In this document: positions 1-6,797 of the stretch, piece after piece
How positions within the stretch are numbered: position 1 is the first letter of the stretch
Layout: each line of letters starts with the position of its first letter
NCBI GenBank assembly: GCA_034440175.1
Contig: JAWXBO010000123.1
Coordinates: 1-16,209, forward strand
DNA from: SZUA-430 sp034440175
GTDB taxonomy: Bacteria; Pseudomonadota; Alphaproteobacteria; Micropepsales; Micropepsaceae
Length of the DNA: 16,209 nucleotides
Direction of reading: 5' to 3'
Notes under the pieces: model-generated
Seen by the model: the letters and a program-made list of their open reading frames with translations, nothing else
Told to the model about the DNA's origin: nothing
Database searches by the model: none
Translations under genes and position numbers: made by a program

Positions 1-92
1 GCAAGATCGAAAGCTGGACCTATCAACCACTCAATGAAACAGCCAAAATAGCTGCAATAATCCGTCAAAAACTAAACCTCACCCCTTTGTGA
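1..92 (+). CDS. 3' end of an upstream gene (partial)
   Basis: Reading frame 3 is open from the left edge to a TGA at 90-92 and gives 29 residues ending in ..RQKLNLTPL. It is consistent with the C-terminus of a gene entering from the left. In rhizobia an Lrp-type regulator often precedes trxB, but this tail does not look like the usual Lrp ending, and I do not recognise the family. The remaining 73 bases before trxB show no clear gene. Confidence 0.45.
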   Translation, partial: KIESWTYQPLNETAKIAAIIRQKLNLTPL

Positions 93-165
93 GCGTGCGC
101 ACAAGACTTGTGAGCAGCCAGCAAGATTTCCTATGTTACGGGTATAGCCCGGCCAAGGACCACGC

Positions 166-1131
166 ATGACCGAAACACTCCACGCCAAACTTCTGATCTT
201 GGGCTCCGGCCCCGCCGGCTACACCGCCGCCATTTACGCCGCGCGCGCCATGCTCGAGCCGGTGCTCATTGCGGGCATTCAGCCCGGCGGTCAAATGACC
301 ATCACCACCGATGTCGAAAACTATCCGGGCTTTGCCGAAACGATCCAGGGTCCATGGCTGATGGATCAGATGAAGGCGCAGGCCGAACACGTCGGCACCA
401 AAATCGTCGAAGACATCATCGAAACTGCCGACCTCAAATCCCGCCCCTTCCGCCTCACTGGCGACAGCGGCAAGGTCTACACCTGCGATGTTCTGGTAAT
501 TGCGACCGGCGCCCAGGCGCGCTGGCTTGGCCTGCCCTCAGAAGAGAGCTTCAAGGGTCACGGCGTATCCGCCTGTGCTACCTGCGATGGTTTTTTCTAT
601 CGCGGCAAGGATGTGGCCATCGTCGGTGGCGGCAATACCGCCGTCGAAGAGGCGCTGTTTCTGACCAACTTCGCCAGCAGCGTCACCCTCATCCACCGCC
701 GCGATTCTCTACGCGCCGAAAAGATGATGCAAAAACGCCTGTTCTCGCACCCCAAGATCAAAGTTATCTGGGATTCAGGCATCGACGAAGTGCTCGGCAC
801 CACCAACCCCAAATCCGTCACCGCCGTCCGCCTGCGCAACACCAAAAGCGGCGCAACAAGCGAACTCTCGGCCGACGGCCTCTTTGTCGCCATCGGCCAT
901 GTCCCCGCGACCGATCTCTTCAAGGGTCAGGTCGACATGGACGCCGACGGCTATATCCGCACCGCCCCGGACTCAACCGCCACCAACATCCCCGGCGTCT
1001 TTGCGGCAGGCGACGTCAAAGACCGCATTTTCCGCCAGGCCGTCACCGCCGCCGGCATGGGCTGCATGGCAGCCCTGGAAGCCGAAAAATTCCTGGCCCA
1101 TCACGCTGAAATCAAGGCCGCAGCCGAATGA
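166..1131 (+). CDS. trxB: Thioredoxin reductase (NADPH)
   Basis: Cytosolic FAD enzyme that passes electrons from NADPH to thioredoxin, which in turn feeds ribonucleotide reductase, peroxiredoxins and methionine sulfoxide reductases. The 321 residues match the usual length of the low-molecular-weight bacterial type. Visible motifs in order: FAD-binding GSGPAG (13-18), PGGQM (40-44), redox-active CATC (137-140), NADPH-binding GGGNTA (154-159) followed by HRR (177-179) for the 2'-phosphate, and the C-terminal FAD motif AAGDV. ATG at 166 is preceded by AAGGA at a good distance. The LysR gene follows after 9 bases, so the two are probably co-transcribed. Identity is essentially certain; no oddities seen. 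Confidence 0.97.
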   Translation: MTETLHAKLLILGSGPAGYTAAIYAARAMLEPVLIAGIQPGGQMTITTDVENYPGFAETIQGPWLMDQMKAQAEHVGTKIVEDIIETADLKSRPFRLTGDSGKVYTCDVLVIATGAQARWLGLPSEESFKGHGVSACATCDGFFYRGKDVAIVGGGNTAVEEALFLTNFASSVTLIHRRDSLRAEKMMQKRLFSHPKIKVIWDSGIDEVLGTTNPKSVTAVRLRNTKSGATSELSADGLFVAIGHVPATDLFKGQVDMDADGYIRTAPDSTATNIPGVFAAGDVKDRIFRQAVTAAGMGCMAALEAEKFLAHHAEIKAAAE

Positions 1132-1140
1132 GGGGCACCA

Positions 1141-2034
1141 ATGGCGATTGATCTCGACCGCTTGCGCGTTTTCCACGCGGTCGCCACCGCTGGCAATCTC
1201 ACGCATGCCGGCGAAACGCTGAACCTCAGCCAATCGGCGGTCAGCCGCCAGATCAGCGCCCTTGAGGAAGAGCTTAAAGTGCCATTGTTCACGCGCCACG
1301 CCCGCGGCCTCATCCGCACCGAGCAAGGCGAACATTTGTTTCAAACCACAACCAAAATATTCGAACAACTGCAAACCGTGGAAGAGCAACTGCTCAACAG
1401 CCGCGAAACACCGCGCGGCGAACTTCGCGTCACGGCCACCATTGGCATCGGCACTTACTGGCTGACCCCGCGTCTGCGCCTGTTCAATCAGCTCTACCCC
1501 GACATTCGTTTACATGTGCTGCTGCAAGACAACGAACTCGATCTCAATCATCGCGAGGCCGACATCGCGCTGCGCATGCGCAAACCCGTTCAGAATGATT
1601 TGATTCAACGCAAATTATTCGACGTTGCTTATCACATCTACGCCGCCAAGGAATACGTTTCCCGTAGATCCTCACCCTGCTCTATCAACGACCTCGACGG
1701 CCATGACATCATCGTCTACGGCGACGCTCCACCCGAATTGGACAAAGTGAATTGGTTGTCGGAAATCGGCCGGAAACCCGGCCATGCCCGTCCTGCCGCG
1801 CTATGTGTCAACAACATCATCGCCATGGGCAAAGCGATCGAACAGGGCATCGGCCTGGGCGCCCTGCCGGACTATTTCACGGCCGACAACGACAAACTCG
1901 TGCGCGTGCTCCAGGAAACACCCGGCCCGAATTACGAGGTTTACCTGTGCTATCCCGAAAATCTGCGCGGCTCGAAACGAGTCGCAGTTTTCAGGGATTT
2001 CCTGGTTTCACAAGCGCGTGAATGGCAATATTAG
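1141..2034 (+). CDS. lsrB: LysR-family regulator, LsrB/VtlR type
   Basis: Transcription factor of 297 residues: N-terminal winged helix-turn-helix (about 5-63, with LSQSAVSRQISALEEEL at 29-45) and a periplasmic-binding-like effector domain (about 93-295). The sequence closely resembles what I recall of S. meliloti LsrB and its Brucella/Agrobacterium counterpart VtlR, for example FTRHARGL near 50, DLIQRKLF, LPDY and the ending FRDFLVSQAREW. The position directly after trxB is the one LsrB has in rhizobia. Known members act in oxidative stress, envelope function, symbiosis or virulence and, as VtlR, in activating the AbcR2 small RNA. Cysteines lie at 180, 222 and 270; whether any corresponds to the redox-sensing cysteine reported in LsrB needs an alignment. 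A structured RNA candidate follows. Confidence 0.88.
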   Translation: MAIDLDRLRVFHAVATAGNLTHAGETLNLSQSAVSRQISALEEELKVPLFTRHARGLIRTEQGEHLFQTTTKIFEQLQTVEEQLLNSRETPRGELRVTATIGIGTYWLTPRLRLFNQLYPDIRLHVLLQDNELDLNHREADIALRMRKPVQNDLIQRKLFDVAYHIYAAKEYVSRRSSPCSINDLDGHDIIVYGDAPPELDKVNWLSEIGRKPGHARPAALCVNNIIAMGKAIEQGIGLGALPDYFTADNDKLVRVLQETPGPNYEVYLCYPENLRGSKRVAVFRDFLVSQAREWQY

Positions 2035-2094
2035 TTGAAGAAATGACGCACCCACTCGCCTTGGAAGTGAGCCCGGCCATACCTATCTGACTAT

Positions 2095-2113
2095 TGCTGA
2101 ATAACATTCAGCA
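2095..2113. promoter_or_regulatory. Perfect palindrome containing a LysR-type T-N11-A box
   Basis: The 19 bases read TGCTGAAT, AAC, ATTCAGCA. The inner 13 bases 2098-2110 form T-N11-A with full dyad symmetry, the canonical LysR-type recognition shape, 60 bases after a LysR gene. It may be the regulator's own operator for the adjacent RNA, or simply the first stem-loop of that RNA; sequence alone cannot decide. Confidence 0.4.
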
Positions 2114-2182
2114 CCGGAGACTCCCCTCTCCGGCACTAGCCCGCCAGTGTCAACCAACGCACTGGCAGACGAGGCGTGACGA

Positions 2183-2224
2183 GGCCGGACCGTGCTACCC
2201 CAGACGGTCCGGCCGACTTTTTTT
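2183..2224 (+). terminator. Intrinsic terminator after lsrB / RNA candidate
   Basis: GGCCGGACCGT (2183-2193) pairs perfectly with ACGGTCCGGCC (2204-2214) across a 10-base loop. GAC and then seven T (2218-2224) follow. It acts on + strand transcripts and stands 15 bases before the stop codon of the convergent gene on the other strand; no T-tract serves that opposite direction. Confidence 0.9.
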
Positions 2225-2239
2225 GGCGCAATAGAATGC

Positions 2240-3763
2240 CTAGCGGCAAGACCCGAACCAGCCACTGCTGGTGCAACGATTGCCGCGATCCTCCACGTGG
2301 CGCGTTTTACCGCTACTGCACGAGGCTTTGCCGCAATCCAGAATATTGTTGGTGATCCGCACCATTTGCCAGATCTTGGCGTCCTCCGCCAATTTGATGA
2401 CGGCCTCGCGCGCGGGCCCAAGTGTGTTCTGATCGATGTCAATCAGGCCCAGCGGCGATGCATCGGACATCTGCACGCCCGACATACTGTGCCGCGAGTC
2501 GAGCCGGCTGAGGCCGGCACTCAGCGAACCGATATAGTCGCAACTCTCGCCCTCAGCGCCGCCCTGATAGCCATCTTCGCTCTCGTCTCCCCAATTCGGT
2601 GGACCCTCGCACAGTTTCGACACAGGCGGAGTCGGCGCGGTCTTGACGGGCGGCGTCGTCTCATAACGGCTGATCGCCACGGCGTAGATGCCGCCATCAA
2701 CGTGTGCCATGCCGCGAACGATGGCACCGCTATTGTCGATGAAGATACCGACTTTTTCGCTCTGGCGAATATTTCCGCCAAGTAACTCAAGCCGCGCGTT
2801 GTTCCTGGCCCAAACACCAACGATGGATCGTTGAATATTTGCCCCGCGTATCGTCACCGCCCCCTGACCCGCTTGCCCAACAACCTCGATCCCGACACCG
2901 GCATCCGAAATCACCGGATTTTCGACAAGCAAGCCGCGCGAACCGCTGCTGGCAACAAGCCCAACCTCACCGCCAATGACGGACAATTCGCTGACAACGC
3001 CGTCGGCGCCGGTGAGCGAAGCACCTATGCCCCGCCGTCCGCGTTCCAACTGAATATCGACGCGGCGCATTTCCACCACGGCCCGCCGCGCATGCACGTC
3101 GCCACCGTCCGTTTCAATCTTGCTGTCTTCCAGCACAAGGCGCCCGGAATTGCTCACATCGAAGGCCCATCGTGTCCCCCGGGAATCAATTCTTGACCGG
3201 CTGACCTCAACCGTGCCCGCCAGAACTTTGACGCATGGCAGCTTTCCGCCCCTGACCACGAAATTCACACCGATGATCTTCAGCGAATCGCCGACCGGAA
3301 GATTCACCTCAAGACACGAGGCCCTGCGTTCGGCGTGGGGATCGGTGGACGGCTCCGAACCGGTGGTCCGGCCTTCGATATAGGCACTGCCAATGGCATC
3401 AAGCAGCCGGATCGTCAGCGGCTTGGTGATCACCGTCCCATCGGCAATACAAGTTCGCCCGGGCGGGGTCCCTAAAATCAAAATCTCACCGTTGACCGGC
3501 ACCCGCCGCACGGCTTCACGCAAAGTATGCGCCGCCCCACGCTTGCGCCCGCTGCAATCCAGAACAACCCCGAGATGCCGCCGCCCAGACCTGTCAGAAT
3601 CCCTGCACCCCGCCACACTTTCGCAGCGCGACGGATTGCGCAATTCAGGCAACGGCTCCGCAACGATTGGCATGTCGAAAATATCTGCTGACGCTTCGCC
3701 ACTGGGCAAAGCCAGGAGCGCCATTACCACGAAAAGTCCGCGAACTGCGCTCGGAGCAAACAT
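2240..3763 (-). CDS. Secreted parallel beta-helix (pectate-lyase-like fold) protein, hypothetical
   Basis: Protein of 507 residues with an N-terminal signal peptide (hydrophobic about 9-20, probable cleavage after ASA near 26), so exported. Roughly 90-390 consists of short strands ending in G/N/S with recurring V/I-x-V and GG/SG turns, the look of right-handed beta-helix coils (for example VGIEVVGQAG, VGVWARNNARLELLGG). No catalytic motif of a polysaccharide lyase or glycosidase could be picked out. The last 120 residues differ: Pro-rich linker, acidic stretch, then a tail with Cys-x4-Cys and further Cys, likely disulfide-bonded. ATG at 3763 is preceded by GAGGAG at about 8 bases, a strong ribosome site. 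It may bind or act on surface glycans; substrate unknown. Confidence 0.8.
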   Translation of the reverse strand: MFAPSAVRGLFVVMALLALPSGEASADIFDMPIVAEPLPELRNPSRCESVAGCRDSDRSGRRHLGVVLDCSGRKRGAAHTLREAVRRVPVNGEILILGTPPGRTCIADGTVITKPLTIRLLDAIGSAYIEGRTTGSEPSTDPHAERRASCLEVNLPVGDSLKIIGVNFVVRGGKLPCVKVLAGTVEVSRSRIDSRGTRWAFDVSNSGRLVLEDSKIETDGGDVHARRAVVEMRRVDIQLERGRRGIGASLTGADGVVSELSVIGGEVGLVASSGSRGLLVENPVISDAGVGIEVVGQAGQGAVTIRGANIQRSIVGVWARNNARLELLGGNIRQSEKVGIFIDNSGAIVRGMAHVDGGIYAVAISRYETTPPVKTAPTPPVSKLCEGPPNWGDESEDGYQGGAEGESCDYIGSLSAGLSRLDSRHSMSGVQMSDASPLGLIDIDQNTLGPAREAVIKLAEDAKIWQMVRITNNILDCGKASCSSGKTRHVEDRGNRCTSSGWFGSCR

Positions 3764-3775
3764 GTGTATTTCTCC

Positions 3776-4045
3776 TCAGTTCGGCCGTGGCTCGGATTGA
3801 TCGGCTGCAGGCTTGTCGGCCGGGCTGGGTTCTGGAGGCGTCGGCGAAGTCACAGCGTCGAGCGGTATCTTCGCCGGCGACTTTCGCTTGGGCACTTTAG
3901 GCAACGCGTCTAGCCTATTTTCATATCTTGACGATGCAGGCGCTGCGCAACCTGGGCACGGCCTGCACTGACCGTCATTGCAGCCGTGATGTGGGTGATT
4001 TGGACGGTTTATGTGGAATTGAACTCCACAGGCGAACACACCCAA
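3776..4045 (-). CDS. Doubtful small Pro-rich ORF ahead of the beta-helix gene
   Basis: An 89-codon frame whose TGA overlaps the ribosome site of the beta-helix gene, as an upstream operon member would. The second half is Lys/Pro-rich then Pro/Asp/Glu-rich with acceptable codons. The first third is Cys/His-rich and overlaps, on the opposite strand, a frame coding a convincing membrane segment. If real it probably starts further in, at a TTG or GTG. No family recognised; may be spurious. Confidence 0.22.
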   Translation of the reverse strand: MGVFACGVQFHINRPNHPHHGCNDGQCRPCPGCAAPASSRYENRLDALPKVPKRKSPAKIPLDAVTSPTPPEPSPADKPAADQSEPRPN

Positions 4046-4780
4046 GACAATCTGCTCACTTTGCCGATGGAAATACGCGATCCCAATAGCGTTTGCTCGT
4101 TTCGCCTAAAGCTTGTGCCACAGCAACAACAAAAGAACGAGAATAACGAAGATGAGCCAGCAGCAGCTCCAAGTTATCCTGACCCCAATGATTCAAGTGG
4201 CAAATTGCTCCCGATGTGTCCTTCATTTTCCGCAGACAAAGAGACGCCGTCCGAACGCGTAACATCGTTCACCGGCAGACCCCTAATTGTTGAGATCACC
4301 AAGAAAGAACAGGAGTTAACAGCATTCGACTTTACAGGAGTGCGTTCCGCAGTTGGAAATCTAGGTGCGAGCGATCCAGCCCAATTTGCCAAGAGCTGCG
4401 CAACCACAACGCGGGATTCGAACTCAAACAAACTGGAACTTCAGCGCTGCAAGACCGCATTAATCGGGCTGCTACTCGCCAAAATTAACCGATGCGCGAT
4501 CTACGATTACATACGCCGGCAAGAGGCCAAGGAAGTAAACTGCGAAGCAGAGAGTCAACGCCGAAGCGCGCAAAATTGGCACTGGAACTCGTGGCTCGAA
4601 AACGTGAAAGGAGCGGTGGCGCAAACCACCTTGTACATTACGCTTCGTGAACGGGTAACGGACTTATTGGTTCGAGCTTTTTGGCGCGGGTTTCTGCAAT
4701 TGCTTTGGCCTTTGGGGCTCATCGCTTTGGCAGCCGCTCTATTGTTTGCAACGCGCGTTGCCACGCGAGACGGCCGTTAG
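3986..4780 (+). CDS. Unrecognised protein with N- and C-terminal membrane segments; start uncertain
   Basis: From the GTG at 3986 the frame gives 264 residues: a hydrophobic start (MMWVIWTVYVEL), about 220 polar residues with several Cys (VCSF, PMCPSF, KSCATT, QRCK, NRCA, VNCE) and a Gln/Asn/Glu-rich stretch, then a strong membrane helix (about 233-256, LLWPLGLIALAAALLFA). This suggests a periplasmic domain held at both ends, possibly disulfide-bonded. The called start cuts the first helix: the open frame continues upstream to a TGA at 3929-3931 and adds RPALTVIAAV, but holds no ATG/GTG/TTG. ATG 3934 reads MQALRNLGTA in another frame. There is no good ribosome site at 3986. DNA here is visibly less GC-rich than its neighbours, with many AAA, GAA, CAA and AAC codons, hinting at different ancestry. 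No family recognised. Confidence 0.6.
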   Translation: MMWVIWTVYVELNSTGEHTQDNLLTLPMEIRDPNSVCSFRLKLVPQQQQKNENNEDEPAAAPSYPDPNDSSGKLLPMCPSFSADKETPSERVTSFTGRPLIVEITKKEQELTAFDFTGVRSAVGNLGASDPAQFAKSCATTTRDSNSNKLELQRCKTALIGLLLAKINRCAIYDYIRRQEAKEVNCEAESQRRSAQNWHWNSWLENVKGAVAQTTLYITLRERVTDLLVRAFWRGFLQLLWPLGLIALAAALLFATRVATRDGR

Positions 4781-4834
4781 TCTTAGCGCGGAACCTCTTC
4801 GCCTAGATGTGATACGAATGAGTAATAGCGGCCA

Positions 4835-5068
4835 TCAACCTGGCTGCCTCACCAACCGTTTCGTTGATGCCGGAAACTTCACCAGCGTCTCCGTCGGCCT
4901 GACCGGCCTTCGAAGAAGCTCGCCCGCGCAATTTGGACATCGGCCCTTCAACTTTCCCCCGGCGCACGCAACGCAAAAAGTGCACTCGAACGAGCAAATC
5001 ATTGCCTCGCGCGACTCCGGCGGCAGATCGCGGTCGCAGCTTTCGCAATTGGGTCGAAGCTCAAGCAT
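4835..5068 (-). CDS. DUF1272 small zinc-ribbon/RING-like protein
   Basis: A 77-residue protein matching the DUF1272 pattern: opening MLELRPNCE, then PP, ICSFECTFC, CPNCAGEL and RRP. Eight cysteines at 8, 11, 25, 29, 32, 35, 44 and 47 form CxxC pairs suited to two zinc ions. The biochemical role of the family is not known to me. ATG at 5068 lies 2 bases after the stop of the free-methionine sulfoxide reductase, so it is the last gene of the msr operon and probably translationally coupled. An overlapping frame on the same strand (start near 5048) is a shadow. Confidence 0.88.
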   Translation of the reverse strand: MLELRPNCESCDRDLPPESREAMICSFECTFCVACAGGKLKGRCPNCAGELLRRPVRPTETLVKFPASTKRLVRQPG

Positions 5069-5070
5069 TC

Positions 5071-5529
5071 TCAGAAATCCGTTCCCGCAACGAACAGCTG
5101 CACCACCGCCTCAAAGCCCGTCCGGTCAGCACTATCGAACCTGGCCAAAAGCGGACTGTCAATATCCAGCACCCCGCGCACCACACCACCCTTGATCAGC
5201 GGCACCACCAGTTCCGAGTTCGACGCCGCATCGCACGCAATATGTCCCGCAAACGCATGCACATCTTCGACCAGCATCGTTTCCCGAAGGGCCACCGCCG
5301 TGCCGCAAACGCCCTTACCCACCGCAATGCGTACGCAGGCGGGCTTGCCCTGAAAGGGCCCAAGCACCAGCTCTCCGCCTTTCAGGAAATAAAATCCCGC
5401 CCAGTTGAGATCGGGAACAATCTGCCAGATCAGCGCCGCAACATTGGCGGCATTGGCGATCAGGTCGCGCTCGTCCTCCAGGAGCCCGCGCGCCTGGCGC
5501 GCCAGTTCGTCATAAAGTTCAGCCTTCAT
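5071..5529 (-). CDS. msrC: Free methionine-(R)-sulfoxide reductase (GAF domain, fRMsr)
   Basis: Cytosolic enzyme reducing free L-methionine-(R)-S-oxide to methionine with thioredoxin-type reductant. The 152 residues form a single GAF domain of the YebR/MsrC kind: NWAGFYFL (42-49), GPFQGKPAC (57-65), GKGVCGTA (71-78), HIACDAASNSELVVPL (96-111), GVLDIDSP (119-126). The three cysteines at 65, 75 and 99 have the same spacing (10 and 24) as the E. coli catalytic and resolving cysteines 84, 94 and 118, so the active site looks complete. It sits 9 bases after msrA and 2 bases before the DUF1272 gene, all on the minus strand. It complements MsrB, which acts on protein-bound R-sulfoxide. Confidence 0.93.
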   Translation of the reverse strand: MKAELYDELARQARGLLEDERDLIANAANVAALIWQIVPDLNWAGFYFLKGGELVLGPFQGKPACVRIAVGKGVCGTAVALRETMLVEDVHAFAGHIACDAASNSELVVPLIKGGVVRGVLDIDSPLLARFDSADRTGFEAVVQLFVAGTDF

Positions 5530-5538
5530 AAATCCCCA

Positions 5539-6207
5539 TCAATGCGCACCTCCGCCCGCCTCCGCTCCCCACAATTCCTTGAGACGGGCATCGCGGCCAC
5601 AATTGAAGCGATAGAGATTATAGCGGAACGAATTCGTCTGGTAATAGTTCTGATGATAGCCCTCGGCGGAAGTGAACGGCCCGGCCGCAACAATTTCAGT
5701 GACGATCGGACGCTTCAACCGGCCTGATTTTTCCAGTGCAGCCTTCGACGCCTGCGCAATCAGCCTTTGAGCCTCATTCCCATAAAAGATGGCTGTTCGA
5801 TATTGGTCGCCATAATCGCAAAATTGCGCATTCTTTGTCACCGGATCAACCGTACGCCAAAACACGTAGAGCAACTGGTCGAAGGTGACCCGCTTGGGAT
5901 CAAACACAATCTTCACCGCCTCAGCGTGCCCGGTGCCGCCACTTGAAACCTCACGATAATTGGGATTGGCCGTACGCCCGCCGATGTAACCCGAAATCGT
6001 CGAAATCACGCCTGGCACCTTGTCAAAATCCGCCTCAACGCACCAAAAGCACCCGCCTGCAAATATGGCAACTTCCGTTCCCGGTGCCACAACTGGTTGA
6101 GCGGCCTTCACACCAGCACCCTCGCCCATGACTTGAAAACCCAGCACCGCAGCGCCGGCAATAACCGTCAACGCCAGTATCCGGAAGACCGAAATCTGTT
6201 TCGTCAT
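5539..6207 (-). CDS. msrA: Peptide methionine-(S)-sulfoxide reductase MsrA, exported or membrane-anchored
   Basis: Repairs protein Met-S-sulfoxide. 222 residues: hydrophobic N-terminal segment (about 8-26) giving export or anchoring, then the MsrA domain with the catalytic motif GCFWC (52-56, nucleophile Cys53), SGYIGG, GHAEAV, QYRTAIF and EGYHQNYY, and a late Cys near 203 (FNCG) that may resolve. ATG at 6207 overlaps the TGA of msrB (ATGA), so the two are translationally coupled; a longer upstream frame would lie inside msrB and is rejected. The leader implies periplasmic repair, which needs an electron supply from the cytoplasm such as a DsbD/CcdA-type carrier, not seen here. Confidence 0.95.
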   Translation of the reverse strand: MTKQISVFRILALTVIAGAAVLGFQVMGEGAGVKAAQPVVAPGTEVAIFAGGCFWCVEADFDKVPGVISTISGYIGGRTANPNYREVSSGGTGHAEAVKIVFDPKRVTFDQLLYVFWRTVDPVTKNAQFCDYGDQYRTAIFYGNEAQRLIAQASKAALEKSGRLKRPIVTEIVAAGPFTSAEGYHQNYYQTNSFRYNLYRFNCGRDARLKELWGAEAGGGAH

Positions 6208-6686
6208 GACACCGCCGCTTTGAAAATCATTGCCACACCGTTCATGCAATAGCGCAGGCCAGTCGGCGCCGGCCCGTCGGGAAAGACGTGACCAAGATGC
6301 CCGCCGCACCTTCGGCAATGAACCTCGGTGCGCACATCAAAAAAACCTTTTTCGGTTGACGTACCGATGGCATTGGCCAGCGGCTGCCAAAAGCTTGGCC
6401 ACCCGGTGCGGCTGTCGTACTTGGTCTGTGACGAATACACGGGCAGATCACATCCAGCGCAATGGAAAATCCCCCGGCGCTTTTCCCGGTCCAGTGGGCT
6501 CGACCCGGCACGCTCCGTACCTTGATCGCGCAGCACATAGTACTGCGCTGGCGTCAATGTACGCCGCCACTCTGCCTCGGTTTTTGTGACTTCAAACCGT
6601 GGACCCGAAGCCGCCGGCAAACTGCGCGCAACGAACAACACTCCCAATATGCCTGCACCACTCAAAAGGGCTCTGCGATTGACCAT
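6204..6686 (-). CDS. msrB: Peptide methionine-(R)-sulfoxide reductase MsrB, probably Tat-exported
   Basis: Repairs protein Met-R-sulfoxide. 160 residues: NRRALL followed by a hydrophobic run and Ala-rich cleavage region (about 3-27), resembling a twin-arginine signal; then the SelR domain with two zinc CxxC pairs (CAGC 76-79, CRRC 124-127), TGWPSFW (94-100), GGHLGHVF (128-135) and catalytic Cys147 in RYCMNG. The start at 6686 is fixed by GGAGG about 7 bases upstream and by the signal peptide; 18 extra upstream codons lack support. First gene of the operon msrB-msrA-msrC-DUF1272. Tat export would let zinc be inserted before export (inference). Confidence 0.95.
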   Translation of the reverse strand: MVNRRALLSGAGILGVLFVARSLPAASGPRFEVTKTEAEWRRTLTPAQYYVLRDQGTERAGSSPLDREKRRGIFHCAGCDLPVYSSQTKYDSRTGWPSFWQPLANAIGTSTEKGFFDVRTEVHCRRCGGHLGHVFPDGPAPTGLRYCMNGVAMIFKAAVS

Positions 6687-6748
6687 GAGACAACCTCCGT
6701 TCAGTGCAACAGATACGGGCCAAATGCGTGCACGGACCAATCACAGAG

Positions 6749-6779
6749 GCGCGAGCGAAAATGGAACACCCGCTCGCGC
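6749..6779. terminator. GC-rich hairpin between the EF-G-like gene and msrB
   Basis: GCGCGAGCG (6749-6757) pairs perfectly with CGCTCGCGC (6771-6779) across 13 bases. It lies after the EF-G-like stop codon in the direction of that gene. No T-tract follows, so it may be a weak terminator, an mRNA 3' end protector or a processing site. The msr operon promoter must also lie within 6687-6797 if that operon is transcribed separately. Confidence 0.4.
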
Positions 6780-6797
6780 GCCAAAATATGAGGGAAA

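Larger units (their letters stand above)
2095..2224 (+). ncRNA. Candidate AbcR/alpha-r15-like small RNA downstream of lsrB
   Basis: Four perfect inverted repeats follow one another after the lsrB stop: 2095-2102/2106-2113 (8 bp, 3-base loop), 2114-2120/2127-2133 (7 bp, loop CTCCCC), 2143-2149/2160-2166 (7 bp, 10-base loop) and 2183-2193/2204-2214 (11 bp), the last followed by seven T. The pyrimidine loop CTCCCC could pair with a Shine-Dalgarno sequence, the mode of action of AbcR RNAs. A possible promoter lies ahead: TTGGAA at 2061-2066, 17 bases, TATCTG at 2084-2089, which would start transcription near 2095. In rhizobia AbcR genes lie next to lsrB/vtlR. It could instead be only a structured 3' UTR of lsrB, and the first repeat may be a DNA operator. 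Family membership is inferred from position and structure, not from a covariance search. Confidence 0.5.

Noticed and set aside
354..1109. 251-codon frame within trxB and other Arg/Pro-rich frames over lsrB, the EF-G-like gene and the aminotransferase
   Set aside because: They lie over unmistakable genes in the correct frame and have the Arg/Pro/His-rich look of frame-shifted GC-rich DNA.
4746..5727. Plus-strand frames over the DUF1272, fRMsr and msrA genes
   Set aside because: The opposite strand codes well-recognised families with intact motifs; these frames are shadows.
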